A stretch of 64,000 nucleotides of DNA from Paraspadella gotoi (taxonomy: Eukaryota; Chaetognatha), in assembly GCA_051294375.1 (NCBI GenBank), contig CM119265.1:22456636-22520635 (forward strand), written 5' to 3'. The position numbers and the translations under genes are program-made. The notes under the pieces are model-generated. The model did not search any database, had not been told where the DNA came from, and saw nothing but the letters and a program-made list of their open reading frames with translations. Positions 53,973-64,000 of the stretch are shown here, in pieces (positions within the stretch are counted from its first letter, which is position 1; each line of letters begins with the position of its first letter).

Positions 53973-54763
53973 TAAAAACAGATGTCGCTTCCTTTCACTG
54001 TTATTAGTTTTAAATTTGGGAGTAGCGGCCGTAAAAAAAATGAATAAAACTAAAAAGGCTAAAACTGCTGCGAATTTTATTATTTTTCTCGAGACCCGAA
54101 AATCCTCTTGAGACGAAAACAAAATAAGGAAGAGAAAGAAATGAGAAAAAAAAAGAGAGAAATCTATCAAAAAAGGGGGGGGGAAAATTTATCAGTTTGT
54201 TTCTTTTTTAAAAGCTGAGACTCAAAAGGATTCGAGTATTTTTTCGATTAAAATTTTTGAACTTTCCTAACAAAAGCACGGAGAAAAAAATCTTCACAGA
54301 AGATACGCTAAATATTTGCGGATTTTATATTTACGAGGGTTACAAGCAAATAATTTTAAATTATAACACCTTGGTATAATCATTAAAAATTTTATTTCAA
54401 TAATCTCTTTCTTTACTTATAATCAAATGTAAAAGAAATCGTTTTTTTTCATTCTATAAGTTTACTGCTGAACAGGTAAGCACTTTCCTCTCTGTATCAT
54501 TTCGCCTTTTTAGCTATAATTATTATTTATTATTATCATTATTTATTAACTTATGACTTTTATTAGTTTGTCCTTTTCATATTTTTGTTCTGGAATCTAT
54601 TTCCTCATTTTTAAACGCATCCTCGCATCTGCATAATAATTACTGAAAGACCCTTCATGTATAGATTGTTTGAACTTTCTACCCTTTCTCCTTCCCTCAC
54701 TTATTCTTCGCGAACTGCAGAGAGGTAAGGATTTTTATTCGGCCGTCTTATCGATTTTAGTTC

Positions 54764-54767
<4 letters not shown>

Positions 54768-54811
<44 letters not shown>
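54768..54811. repeat. (CT)n microsatellite
   Basis: About 43 bp of CT. Confidence 0.95.
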
Positions 54812-54812
<1 letters not shown>

Positions 54813-55070
54813 TCTCCCTTCTCTTGTTTTTATTGATCTTCGCATCGTCAGAAAAGAAAGAAACGTTGAAAGGGAATCAGGGGCTGATGGTTTCTGGAGA
54901 CGAAGTTTTAAATGAACGTAATTGAAAGTGTTCATTGTTCAACTATGTTCAACTATGGGCGTTCGTTAGGAGTGGTTTTTTTTTTCAACGATAGCATAGT
55001 TGAAATGATGATGAAATCGATCATCAATTGATTTCGAAACCGAGTGAATTTATTCAGACAAATTGGACTC

Positions 55071-55550
55071 TAGTTTCCACTCTAGTCTAGAGTGGAATAG
55101 ATGAAAGAGGTGGTTCGAGAAGCTCAATGGATTAGTGTCTCCACTGGAGACTCTCCACTGGAGTCTAGTTTCCACTCTAGTCTAGAGTGGAATAGATGAA
55201 AGAGGTGGTGCGAGAGGCTCAATGGATTAGCGTCTCCATTGGAGACTCTCCACTGGAGTCTAGTTTCCACTCTAGTCTAGAGTGGAATAGATGAAAGAGG
55301 TGGTGCGAGAGGCTCAATGGATTAGCATCTCCACTGGAGACTCTCCACTGGAGTCTAGTTTCCACTCTAGTCTAGAGTGGAATAGATGAAAGAGATGGTG
55401 CGAGAGGCTCAATGGATTAGCGTTCCATTGGAGACTCTCCACTGGAGTCTAGTTTCCACTCTAGTCTAGAGTGGAATAGATGAAAGAGGTGGTGCGAGAG
55501 GCTCAATGGATTAGCGTCTCCACTGGAGAATCTCAACTGGAGTCTCCAGT
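55071..55550. repeat. Minisatellite, 95-bp unit, five copies
   Basis: TAGTTTCCACTCTAGTCTAG recurs at 55071, 55166, 55261, 55356 and 55450, giving a period of 95 bp (94 once). Each unit contains a palindrome (CCACTCTAGTCTAGAGTGG) and CTCCACTGGAG motifs and ends in GAGAGGCTCAATGGATTAG. Copies differ at very few positions, so the array is young or homogenised. Confidence 0.97.
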
Positions 55551-57113
55551 CTCCACCCGTTATGAAACACGCGAATATTCATCGAAAGCTGGTGAATAAT
55601 CTCTCCCTCTCTCTCTCTCTTTCGATTTCCGGTGTCATTTCCCGATTTCCGTCGCAGTTTTAAACAAGCGGCTTGAAAAACAATTCAAACTAAGAGAAAC
55701 ATTTCGACTTTTCATTTAAAAACAAAAACCGCTGCAGTGACTTCGTTATGTGAAGAGTTTTCCAGATGATCACCTGACTACAAATATAAAGCATACATGC
55801 ACAAATTGCACAAAATTTTCTTATGGTTTCTTACGTATCTGTAGTGAAATAAATATTGTTTACTGTTATTACTTTATTACCATTATTATTTTGCAGACTT
55901 ATGTACGAATGTTTTATTTGTTTTTTGTACTGAATCAACCTTGTTGCATTCGAATAAAAACGCTTATATTAACTAAAAAACTAATAGCATTGACATTTTA
56001 ATTTTGATATTTATTTGTTATTATCAATTTTTCAATAATCTTAATCAATCGTTTTTATATCATATTTTTATATACATTTAAAGACCACTAGGAATCCCAC
56101 GATATATTTTCGCCCTTAACAATCCTCATCCGTTATCATTAATCCAGGATCCTATTGATCCTAATCTCATTGATCCTAATCTCATCCCCCAACGATCTTT
56201 ATCCACGTTCATCCATCCTCATCGATCCTCATTCCCTCTTCCCTCCTCGTAGTCGACCAAACGAACTTTCAAGGTCTTTAAAAAAAATTTTTTTTGGCGG
56301 ACTAATCATTTTTCAAATATGACTTTTTTTTTTCAAATATTTAAACTTCGATGTCGTCTTTTTCAAGCAATAAGCTCAAAAATTAATTTAAACGTAGGAT
56401 TCGGTCGAAGCTGTCCCAATTTTTTTCAAGATACGACGAGTATTGTTCGGATTGTGTAAACAGTTTAAACGCCACTTAAACGTGACCTAAAATCAATGTT
56501 TCTTCGAAAAAGCCGAGCTGCGAAAATTCTCTCAGAAATCCGACCCCGCATTCTCGACGGCGACAAACCATAAAAATAACAAACGACAGTTTCTTTCCTC
56601 TCTATTTGCCCTTTCTCCGCTCGCTCTCTTTTCCTTAACTTACTTTTCTTTTCACACCTGATCTATTTACGACCTTCCGACCCAAGGATGAGACTGGCGC
56701 TGTTTTTTCCCTTCGGCTTCCCGTCGCCTCCCGGGGTCTCCGCTTCTTACGTCACTGTCGCCTTGACTCAGATTTTGACCGAAGATCGACGATTGCGGAG
56801 AAAGAACCTCCAGTCTCCACCCTTTTTGAATAAATAGGGAAAAGAAAAGAAAAATAATAAATAATAAAAATGGAAAAAATAGCCTTTAATAAGTAAATCA
56901 ACTTAAACTCACCATTAAGACTAAATTACACTACCATAAAAAACAGTAAATAGAAAATTGAAATTTAATTTTAAACAAAATTCTGACTGTCTTTAATAAC
57001 TACTTAGGGTGCGATATAACATCTCTAAAAACTTTTTTGTTTTGTTAAATGGATGACTAAAGAAAATGTTTGTGAATATAAATGTCATCCGCCGGTTTTT
57101 TGTTTTTTTTAGA

Positions 57114-57140
57114 CAGAGAGAGAGAGAGAAAGAGAAAGAG

Positions 57141-57183
<43 letters not shown>
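57114..57183. repeat. (GA)n microsatellite
   Basis: About 70 bp of GA with a few AA and GG interruptions. Confidence 0.95.
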
Positions 57184-57186
<3 letters not shown>

Positions 57187-58151
57187 GGACAAAAGGGCGA
57201 ATATTTGTTTTCTCCGCTTTTCATTCTTTCATGGTTGAATAAATTAGAGAGACCGAAAAAAACCCCACGCAATTAAGACCCTGAATGGATTAAACTCTGC
57301 CAAGAAAATATACATCTCTCTCGGCGCTGGATAGACAGGTTGAGACGATGGAGGAAGTGCGACGAACTTCACCTCGCAAAACGTTTAATGTCTACACGAC
57401 GAATTATAAATCATGTAAACAATCGGGAACGGTCCTCGTAATATACAAATAATTATAAAAAAATATATGTCATTTAGGAATAGCGACATTTTTTTTATGA
57501 ATCATGGTCCAGTTTTTTTATTCAGTGATAATAATGTTTCAGAAATCTTTGATTCACTCGATTTCATAATATTTTTAAATACTAGATAATATTAAAAAAA
57601 ATGTTATTCCGAAAGTATGAGTGAACTATGAGTATTTTAGGCGACCGGCATCTTCAAATAAACGGATTCTCTCTTTCTCCACACTTTGGTTCGAAGCTGC
57701 TTCGGTATGATTTTGTATTGAGACTTCCGGAAGCCGCCCCTAACCTTTCGACTTGGTAACAACGGAAACAACAGAACTGAAGAACCTTCATATCTTCGGG
57801 GAAAAGATCAATTTCGCAGCCGACAACTTTTCAACGCCTCTTCCGAAAACAACATCCCTCATCAAGTTCTTGAGAAGCTCTCCAGTTAGTCGCCAGTGGA
57901 GCCATTCTCCCTCTCCCTTCTTTAATCTTGGTTACTCGCCTCATATGATAGGAAGCTTAGATGGGTCACTACATAGGATTCGACATTAGGACACTGTATC
58001 ACGGTTAAGGGGGGTCGGAGAGTTTGAAGGATCTTAAAAGTTTAACGACTCTGGATAACTCTGACTCCTAAATTTCCGCTTTTCATTTCGGGCAACGACG
58101 ATAACAACAACAATCTTTTTCCGGCGCCTTCTTCGCCACCTCCGCTGCAAC

Positions 58152-59252
58152 TAGGGTTCCGATAACCGTTAATTTTTGAGAAATTCGCTTAACGTTAAAA
58201 CTAATATTTTTAACGGTTAACGGTTAAAATCGGTTAATTTTATAATATAACTTTTAGAGAGGAAAACAATTTATTTGTTTTGTTTCGACATGTTTCGACT
58301 CTACAATTCGAGTCTTCATCAGCAATGCTTATTTTTCTAGTTGTTAGTTTCTTAAACGCTTGTTTTCTGTTTTTATTTTTTCATAAGCCATAACCATAAA
58401 TATAAATTATGAATAATATTTTTTTGATTGAAAGTTTGATTGATCGATTGATCCAAAGATTTATTGATTATTAAATATTTTTTTCAGTTTTATTAAAAAA
58501 TATATCATGATTGAAGGATAGCCTTAATGTCCATTTTAAGATTAGTTCCTTCTATTATTAATTTTTTTATTACATTTATTTTTATTTTTGTTTTTTAATA
58601 ATTTTTTCATTCATTTTGGTTTTATTTTATTTGCTTCTTTGTTTGTTTAAAGAGTGAAATAAAAAATAGCAAAATAGGATATATTATTTTATATAAGAAT
58701 TTAATTTGCAAGAAAATGTATGCAACTATTTGCATGTGCATATATATTATATTTCATTATATTCTTTGATGTAAATGCATAAAATTAATTGAAAGGAAAA
58801 ACGAAAAAAAAATTGGGAGAAAATAAGTAAGAAAAAGAAAAAAACACTGGAAGGGAAGAAAAAAATGAAAAAGGTAAAAGAAAAGGGAGAAAAAAAGGAG
58901 AGAAAAGAAAGGGAGAAAAGAAGGAGGGGAAAAGAGAGAAAGAAAGAGATAGGTACAGAAGGGGATTAGTATAGAAAAAAATTAAAAGGGTTGAAAATAA
59001 CAAAGGAAAAAAATAGGAAAAAATGGAAAAGAGAGAGAGGTGAAAAAATATGGTGAGAAAAGGAGAGGAGAATAAGAGAGGACAAGAAAAAATTACTTTT
59101 CTTTAAAAAATCAAAGATTTTATCCAAAAAATAAAAAAATCATATTTAAAAATTAACCGAATTTAACCGTTAAAATAAATATATTAACGGTTAGGTTAAA
59201 ATTATTTTTAACCGTTAATAACCGTTAACTGTTAACGGTTATCGTAACCCTA
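58152..59252. mobile_element. hAT-type MITE with 8-bp target duplication
   Basis: Terminal inverted repeats begin TAGGGTTCCGATAACCGTTA on the left and TAGGGTTACGATAACCGTTA on the right. The 8-bp sequence GCTGCAAC directly flanks both ends (58144-58151 and 59253-59260). An 8-bp duplication and a TAGGG-type start are typical of the hAT superfamily. The 1.1-kb interior is AT- and purine-rich, with extra AACGGTTAA subterminal repeats and no transposase frame. Confidence 0.9.
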
Positions 59253-59336
59253 GCTGCAACTGCTTCACTCCTCCCCCCTCTTCAATCTCGTCTTCCGGTG
59301 GTTTCTGACCTTCGCCTCTTCCGCCGCCTTAATTGA

Positions 59337-59373
59337 TCTCTCTCTCTCTCTCTCTCTCTCTCCTCCTCTTTCT

Positions 59374-59429
<56 letters not shown>

Positions 59430-59497
59430 TCTTTTCCCACCGATTCGACACCGCTTCTTTCATCATCTCGCCGATGGGGAACCGGGGAGAAGGAGAA

Positions 59498-59540
<43 letters not shown>
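59337..59540. repeat. Two (CT)n tracts
   Basis: CT tracts at 59337-59426 (interrupted) and 59501-59540, about 900-1,100 bp upstream of the CLIC start. Confidence 0.95.
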
Positions 59541-59544
<4 letters not shown>

Positions 59545-60096
59545 CTCTCTCTTCTCTTCCTCACTACGGTTTCTTCCTTTCAACTTTTTCTCTCCAGTTT
59601 TTGTTTCGTTTTGTTTTTTTTTTTTTTTGTTTTTTGCTTCTCTTTCTTTCTTTTTTTTTAATTTTTTCTTCTAGATTTTCTTTTCTGGTCGAGTTGTGTT
59701 TTCCTTAAAAAAAAAATGGGCGCGATTTTTTGAGAAGTCTAAATTTTTCTGCTGCGCAAGGAAAAGGGAAAAAAAACCTCTTTTGGAATTGGAGACCACA
59801 CGATTCGTGAAGGCATCGAATGAACGGATTTTTTATTCTGCATAAAATTTAAACAAGACGAAAAACGAAACCAGAAATCGGATAACTGGCAAGAGAAATC
59901 GACGGTTAAAGCTTCAAACTGCCGCATCATTACTGCTTGATCTGCCATAATAATATATTTTATAAACCGCGGAAATTGTTCTATAAACCGTTTGGTTAAA
60001 AAGTCATTTTAAGGAATTTTACACCAAAGTGGCAACTTTGCTGTTTTAAAGCCAAAGCTCAACGTTTTGAACCAATAAGTAGAATAAACCTATGAT

Positions 60097-60097
<1 letters not shown>

Positions 60098-60156
<59 letters not shown>
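60098..60156. repeat. (GA)n tract upstream of the CLIC start
   Basis: About 58 bp of GA ending 258 bp before the ATG at 60414; candidate promoter element. Confidence 0.95.
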
Positions 60157-60413
60157 TGGCATGTATTATTAATTGTTTTTTCTTGATGACAGAAACTGAG
60201 GTCGAAAAAATACTGACATAAACTCACTGTGCTTTTTTTTTAGTTTCACCAACACACTTTCTTTGAATGCCGAACTAACTTTCAAAAAAAATAATCTGGA
60301 TTGATTAATGAAACGTCAAACAAGAAGAATTGAGCCTCATGACAATTTCGCTGCTGCTCTGGATAATTATGCGTTGAATTGAAGGCCTTTGAAAAGAGGA
60401 ACTTTCAAAAAAG

Positions 60414-61906
60414 ATGGGTGAAAACAACAACAACAACAACAACAACCTAACTAACATGACGCTCTACGTAAAAGCGGGAAAAGATGGCGTTGACTATGGG
60501 GCTTGTCCCTTTTGTCAGGTGGGAAAAGAAATAACTCGTACAATCTTCAATATGGTAATATAACTGCGAAGTATCATTAAACAACACAGACAATAAATAT
60601 AATTTTTTTTCTTGTAAATACGAATTTTGGGAAGTTACAGTTTTACAAGCCACTTTTAAGTATAGGAGTAACTGTTACTACTATACTTGAAAGCGGCGAG
60701 GATAACTCCACGACACAAATGAGTACTAAACTTTTTTTTTACTCTTTTTCCCAATCACAGCGCATATTCATGATTTGTCTGGTTGGAACGAAAAAGGGAT
60801 TTTTCTCTTTTACGATCAAAACAGTGAGTCTATCAAAACCGCTCGCAGAATTCAGATCGGTGTCAAGCGTGTTACCAACATTGGTAAGTCGCACTCGTAG
60901 TACATAGTATACATAGTATATAATATCGTAGTATATATAAAAATAGTAAATTTACGGAAAATTGAAGTAAACTGAAGTAAAGTGAAATTCATAAAAAAAA
61001 GTACTTTCAGATATCAATAATATTAATATTCTAATGTTTCAGGTAATAGGAGAAGACGTTTATCGTGATGTGGATGAAATTGTGCAATACTTTGACCGAT
61101 CGTTCAGCGGAAAACTCGATTTAGGTTTTTTTCAGTTCAGAAAAATCTAAATTTTTATAGATACAATCTTAAGTCAATTTATCTTTAGGCTTAAAATACA
61201 ACAACCAAACCGCCGACGTCGCTTGCATGGATGTTTTTTCCAAATTTAATTTTTACATAAAGGAAGTAGCAAAGGACCCTGCACAGTTACTGGCCGAACT
61301 AGGGAAAGTAAGGATAAAAATTGTTTTGAATCATTGCAATCATTAAAGGGTATTATTTTAAACAATTTTTTCATGTACTATTTTAATTCTATCATGTAAG
61401 TTAAACGGATATCTCGAAGATGAGGAGTCCATGTTCCTGGCCAACGATGAACTCTCTCACCTCGATTGCATGATGCTCCCCAAGATGCATCATATACGTG
61501 TGGCCGCCAAAGAGTTCAAGGTAGCTAATTAAAGCTATTATTATAACTCCATAGTCTATTTCTATTTCAGCTAAAAACTGCTCTTTTAAATGAAGGATTT
61601 CGAAATTCCTCCTGAACTGACGCACTTATGGAACTACTTGGCGCGGGCTTACAAAAACGAAATCTTTACCTCATCCTGCCCTACAGACCAAGAAATTATT
61701 TTCACATGGAGTCAAAAGGTTAGTAAAATTGTTTCGTTCTTTTTTACTAGTCATTAACTTATGATGATTAGTGATTTTAAAAAATAACATTTTTTACCCT
61801 CCCACAGCCAAAAGTGGCTCGACTTTCGACCGACAAGAAAAGAGATATGGAAAGGAAAGAACCGCGTTATTCCTTCGCAGTGCCCGACATTCCCGACTGT
61901 TCTTAA
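60414..61906 (+). CDS. CLIC: Chloride intracellular channel (CLIC/EXC-4 family) protein (complete, 7 exons, 256 aa)
   Basis: Exons 60414-60518, 60761-60883, 61043-61124, 61189-61307, 61401-61520, 61596-61718 and 61808-61906, all GT-AG and in phase. Start MGE followed by eight Asn codons (AAC repeat), then MTLYVKAGKDGVDYGACPFC, the CLIC N-terminal signature with a glutaredoxin-like CPFC motif at 31-34. Residues 36-55 (RIFMICLVGTKKGFFSFTI) match the segment thought to insert into membranes. SVLPTLVIG holds the cis-proline of the thioredoxin fold. The helical C-terminal half reads NDELSHLDCMMLPKMHHIRV, KEFKDFEIPPEL and LARAYKNEIFTSSCP, and the end is RYSFAVPDIPDCS. Length fits the family (about 240-260). 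CLICs are GST-fold proteins, soluble or membrane-inserted, with roles in tubulogenesis, Rho/ERM-linked trafficking and redox activity. Introns are small (68-242 bp). Confidence 0.96.
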
Positions 61907-62190
61907 TTTAGAAGAATCATTTAACAGACCGCGCCGTATTATTCACTTTTATTCCCTGTTTTTTCAAGATTTCGTTTCTAGACATTTTTATTGACTCCTT
62001 TGTGTCTGAAGTGCACTTATGTTTAGTAATTAGTATCAATTCTTCTTTCAATTTTATTCTCACGACGTCGTAAATATTTTAATCGATCGCCGCATCTGAA
62101 GGATTTTGTATCGGAAAAGCGTCCAACCTCATTTGTGAGTTTGGGGAGACGTTAGTTTCTGATTTATATAATTGTATAAAATAATTATAA

Positions 62191-62196
62191 AATAAA
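62191..62196 (+). terminator. Poly(A) signal AATAAA for the CLIC gene
   Basis: Canonical hexamer 285 bp downstream of the stop codon. Confidence 0.55.
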
Positions 62197-62384
62197 ACTA
62201 ATTAAATTGATATGCTTTTCAGTTCGAAATTCTTCCCCGCGACAATCATTCTTCATATAATCAAAATGAAAAAAATATGAATTTCGTCATCGTCCAAAAC
62301 AAAACCTTTTGAATATATACTATGTAAAACGATGTTTTCTATTCTATGTTTTCTATTCACAGATAGATTAAAGCTGTTTCCATC

Positions 62385-62510
62385 GCAGCGCCTAAGTGGC
62401 TCAGTAGACTAACGCACCATCCCAATGTGCGTCCCTTGTTCGAGCCCTTAGCCTTAGGTTTTCATGTAGAAAGTGGGATGGTCCGGGTAACCCGTCTTTT
62501 CGCTATCAAA
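62385..62510 (+). mobile_element. tRNA-derived SINE-like head
   Basis: An A-box-like AAGTGGCTCAGTAG and a B-box-like TTGTTCGAGCCC are spaced as in a tRNA gene, but the flanks do not form an acceptor stem, so this is a SINE head and not a functional tRNA. Confidence 0.6.
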
Positions 62511-62689
62511 TATCTAAAAAAGTATAATAATTTTAAATAGTTAATGATGGACAGATTTGAGCCGAAAGCTACGAATATCTCATATTAAAAAAAAAATATT
62601 TTAACTTTGTCTTTGGTTATAATATAACATACTTATAATAATAATAAAAGCAGTATTGACGGTGGATTAAAATCGATCAACCACTCACA

Positions 62690-62785
62690 GCGGTGATTGG
62701 CGCCCAAGGGAAGTAATTCGCCTCCCAAGTAAAGTTCAAGGTTTCGAGACCGGCGGCCGCCTGTCGCTCAACCCATTGGAGTATG
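62690..62785 (-). mobile_element. tRNA-derived repeat fragment
   Basis: On the minus strand, ATGGGTTGAGCGACAGG is followed by CCGGTCTCGAAACCTTG, which resemble Pol III A and B boxes; different from the piece at 62,385. Confidence 0.45.
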
Positions 62786-63049
62786 ATTCAACAGCCTCAT
62801 AAAAAATACCCTTCTGTTCGTGCCTGCAATGTGTAATATTTAAAATTTGAAAAATAAATGATATATTTATAAGGGAATGAATTGTTTACAATTTTACAAA
62901 TATTTGTCCCTCCGCACTGTGCTTTCAACATCCTATAAGATTATTGCAATTATTATTATATATATATTTTTTATTATTATTGCAACATGACATGTCGATA
63001 ATCGCATTCTTATTCTATATACATAGTAATATACATAATTTAATTCTAT

Positions 63050-63270
63050 TTTATTTTTAATCCTATCTTTTTTCTTTCTGTGCCATTTGAGCAAAAGAAC
63101 TCGGCCCGGATTGAGCATAGCTTCTTGGAGCGACGTGGCCCTGTCGCAGTCAACGTTGACGTCACCGTCATAACAAATAGGAAGCAGCTCGCGCAGAGAA
63201 GCCCTCACGGGAGAGTCGAAACCGTCGCAGATTTTTTCGATAATATGCCCGAACTGAACAGAATTAATAG
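63050..63270 (-). CDS. Candidate exon of an unknown gene
   Basis: On the minus strand an acceptor (cgattttcag) precedes 63270. After two bases the frame is open through SVQFGHIIEKICDGFDSPVR, ASLRELLPICYDGDVNVDC and GRVLLLKWHRKKK. The sequence is GC-rich and protein-like in composition. The donor could not be fixed (the frame runs on into AT-rich DNA to 62,933). The plus strand is also open here (63,080-63,274). No family recognised; if real, the rest of the gene lies beyond the window. Confidence 0.35.
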
Positions 63271-64000
63271 CTGAAAATCGCGATTTTTTTTTCTTTCATG
63301 TTTGGATTATGCTTAACCGTTAAAACATATCCAGGACTGTTTCGTCGTTAAAATGCAGCTACCGTGTTTTGTTCGTAAGTATACCACCTTTTTAAAATTG
63401 TAACAAAAAGTTGAGGGCAAACCAGTTTGGTCGAAATATTTTTGGAAAGCATATTAAATTTTTCACTGCATTGTCGGAGAAGGGTTGAAATTTTTCATAT
63501 TGACAAATCATTTTTGTACTGACTCTCCCTTTATTCTCCTATTTTCTCACTATTATGCTATGGTTTATTTCTGTCGGTGTTGAAACCATGGATCTGGTCT
63601 CGGGCCTGGAGCCAGGGTCGGGAATTTCGGCCTCTTCACGATTCCCGTTGCGAAGATACCGATACCGATACAGATATGTAAATAAGGGAGCTGAGTGGGC
63701 TGAAGAGGACAATCCGCAACTTCAACCCCCAATAAAAGTCATAGAACGGGTCCTGGGCTTGAGGGTTTTCTCCGCCCCCAAGGCAGTTTACGGCCGTCCT
63801 CACTCTTCCCGAATAAATTATAAAAATGAGTAAAAATTCAGAAACCAATCAATATACTGAAAAATACTAAATCTCTAATGCTTAAATGATCCCCCCAAAA
63901 AATCCTTTTGACGATGTTAAGTCCGAACTTAGATATCACGATTCGCGAGTCTTTGGTTCTAACCGCCTAACTTCCTAACCTAACCTCCTCCTAACTTCCT
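63271..64000. other. AT-rich end of window with a SINE-like block
   Basis: Apart from the repeat at 63,690-63,811 and a CGATAC-type short repeat near 63,657-63,675, nothing was recognised. The last 30 bases are CCTAAC-rich, a short simple repeat. Confidence 0.6.
63690..63811. repeat. SINE-like block, second copy of the 11.3-kb repeat
   Basis: Shares GAGTGGGCTGAAGA, ATCCGCAACTTC, CTTGAGGGTTTTC and CTTCCCG in the same order with 11,314-11,449; about 75-80% similar by eye. Confidence 0.75.

Larger units (their letters stand above)
53973..58151. other. Intergenic region with no supported gene
   Basis: Holds a CT tract (54,768-54,811), the 95-bp minisatellite (55,071-55,550), a GA tract (57,114-57,183) and AT-rich DNA. 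Small ATG frames at 56,692 (49 codons, hydrophobic start) and 57,350 (34 codons, MEEVRRTSPRKTF) lack splice or homology support. Confidence 0.55.
61907..62932. other. CLIC 3' region and repeat-rich spacer
   Basis: AATAAA at 62191-62196 lies 285 bp after the CLIC stop. Two tRNA-derived repeat pieces are listed separately. No exon seen. Confidence 0.6.

Noticed and set aside
56692-56841. 49-codon frame with a hydrophobic start (MRLALFFPFGFPSPPG)
   Set aside because: Could be a small secreted peptide by chance; no homologue recognised, no promoter or splice evidence.
62390-62460. Possible functional tRNA gene
   Set aside because: A- and B-box-like motifs are present but no acceptor or anticodon stem can be drawn; better explained as a SINE head.

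Overview
This window is animal nuclear DNA from a draft assembly. It has GT-AG introns, several N gaps, GC-rich exons with many C- or G-ending codons, and AT-rich non-coding sequence crowded with microsatellites. The gene set (a BRSK/SAD kinase, Rho GTPases with CAAX ends, a tetraspanin and a CLIC protein) points to an invertebrate metazoan. I cannot name the phylum. Nothing bacterial, organellar or viral is evident, and no CRISPR or rRNA was seen.

Layout. (1) 1-7,971, plus strand: the 3' end of a BRSK/SAD kinase gene, with three well supported exons at 3,243-5,659, then probable tail exons broken by gaps, ending in a terminal exon and poly(A) signal. (2) 10,110-15,957, minus strand: two tandem Rho-family GTPase genes of six coding exons each. 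Their intron positions and phases are the same and three of the six coding exons are identical in length, so they are a local duplication. Both lack most of the Rho insert helix. (3) 17,511-17,697: one isolated candidate exon. (4) 25,186-43,731, plus strand: a complete 260-residue tetraspanin in seven exons, with a last intron of about 10 kb. (5) 46,853-49,524, plus strand: a two-exon gene for a basic, two-membrane-segment protein that I cannot assign firmly. (6) 60,414-61,906, plus strand: a complete 256-residue CLIC protein in seven exons. (7) An unassigned candidate minus-strand exon near 63.1 kb may belong to a gene beyond the window.

Non-coding structure. More than 25 (CT)n/(GA)n tracts are present. 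Four of the five genes whose start codon lies in the window have one within about 260 bp upstream of the ATG. Several inverted-repeat (foldback or MITE-like) elements sit in introns and intergenic DNA: a palindromic family with copies at 10.7-11.3 and 27.2-28.2 kb, a hAT-type MITE at 58.2-59.3 kb with an 8-bp target duplication, a 3-kb long-arm foldback element at 50.9-54.0 kb, and smaller ones. tRNA-derived SINE-like pieces occur near 11.4, 62.4, 62.7 and 63.7 kb.

The genes do not form an obvious pathway. BRSK, Rho, tetraspanin and CLIC proteins all act on polarity, cytoskeleton or membranes in animals, but adjacency alone is weak evidence that they work together. All exon models were built by eye from splice sites, phase agreement and family resemblance.
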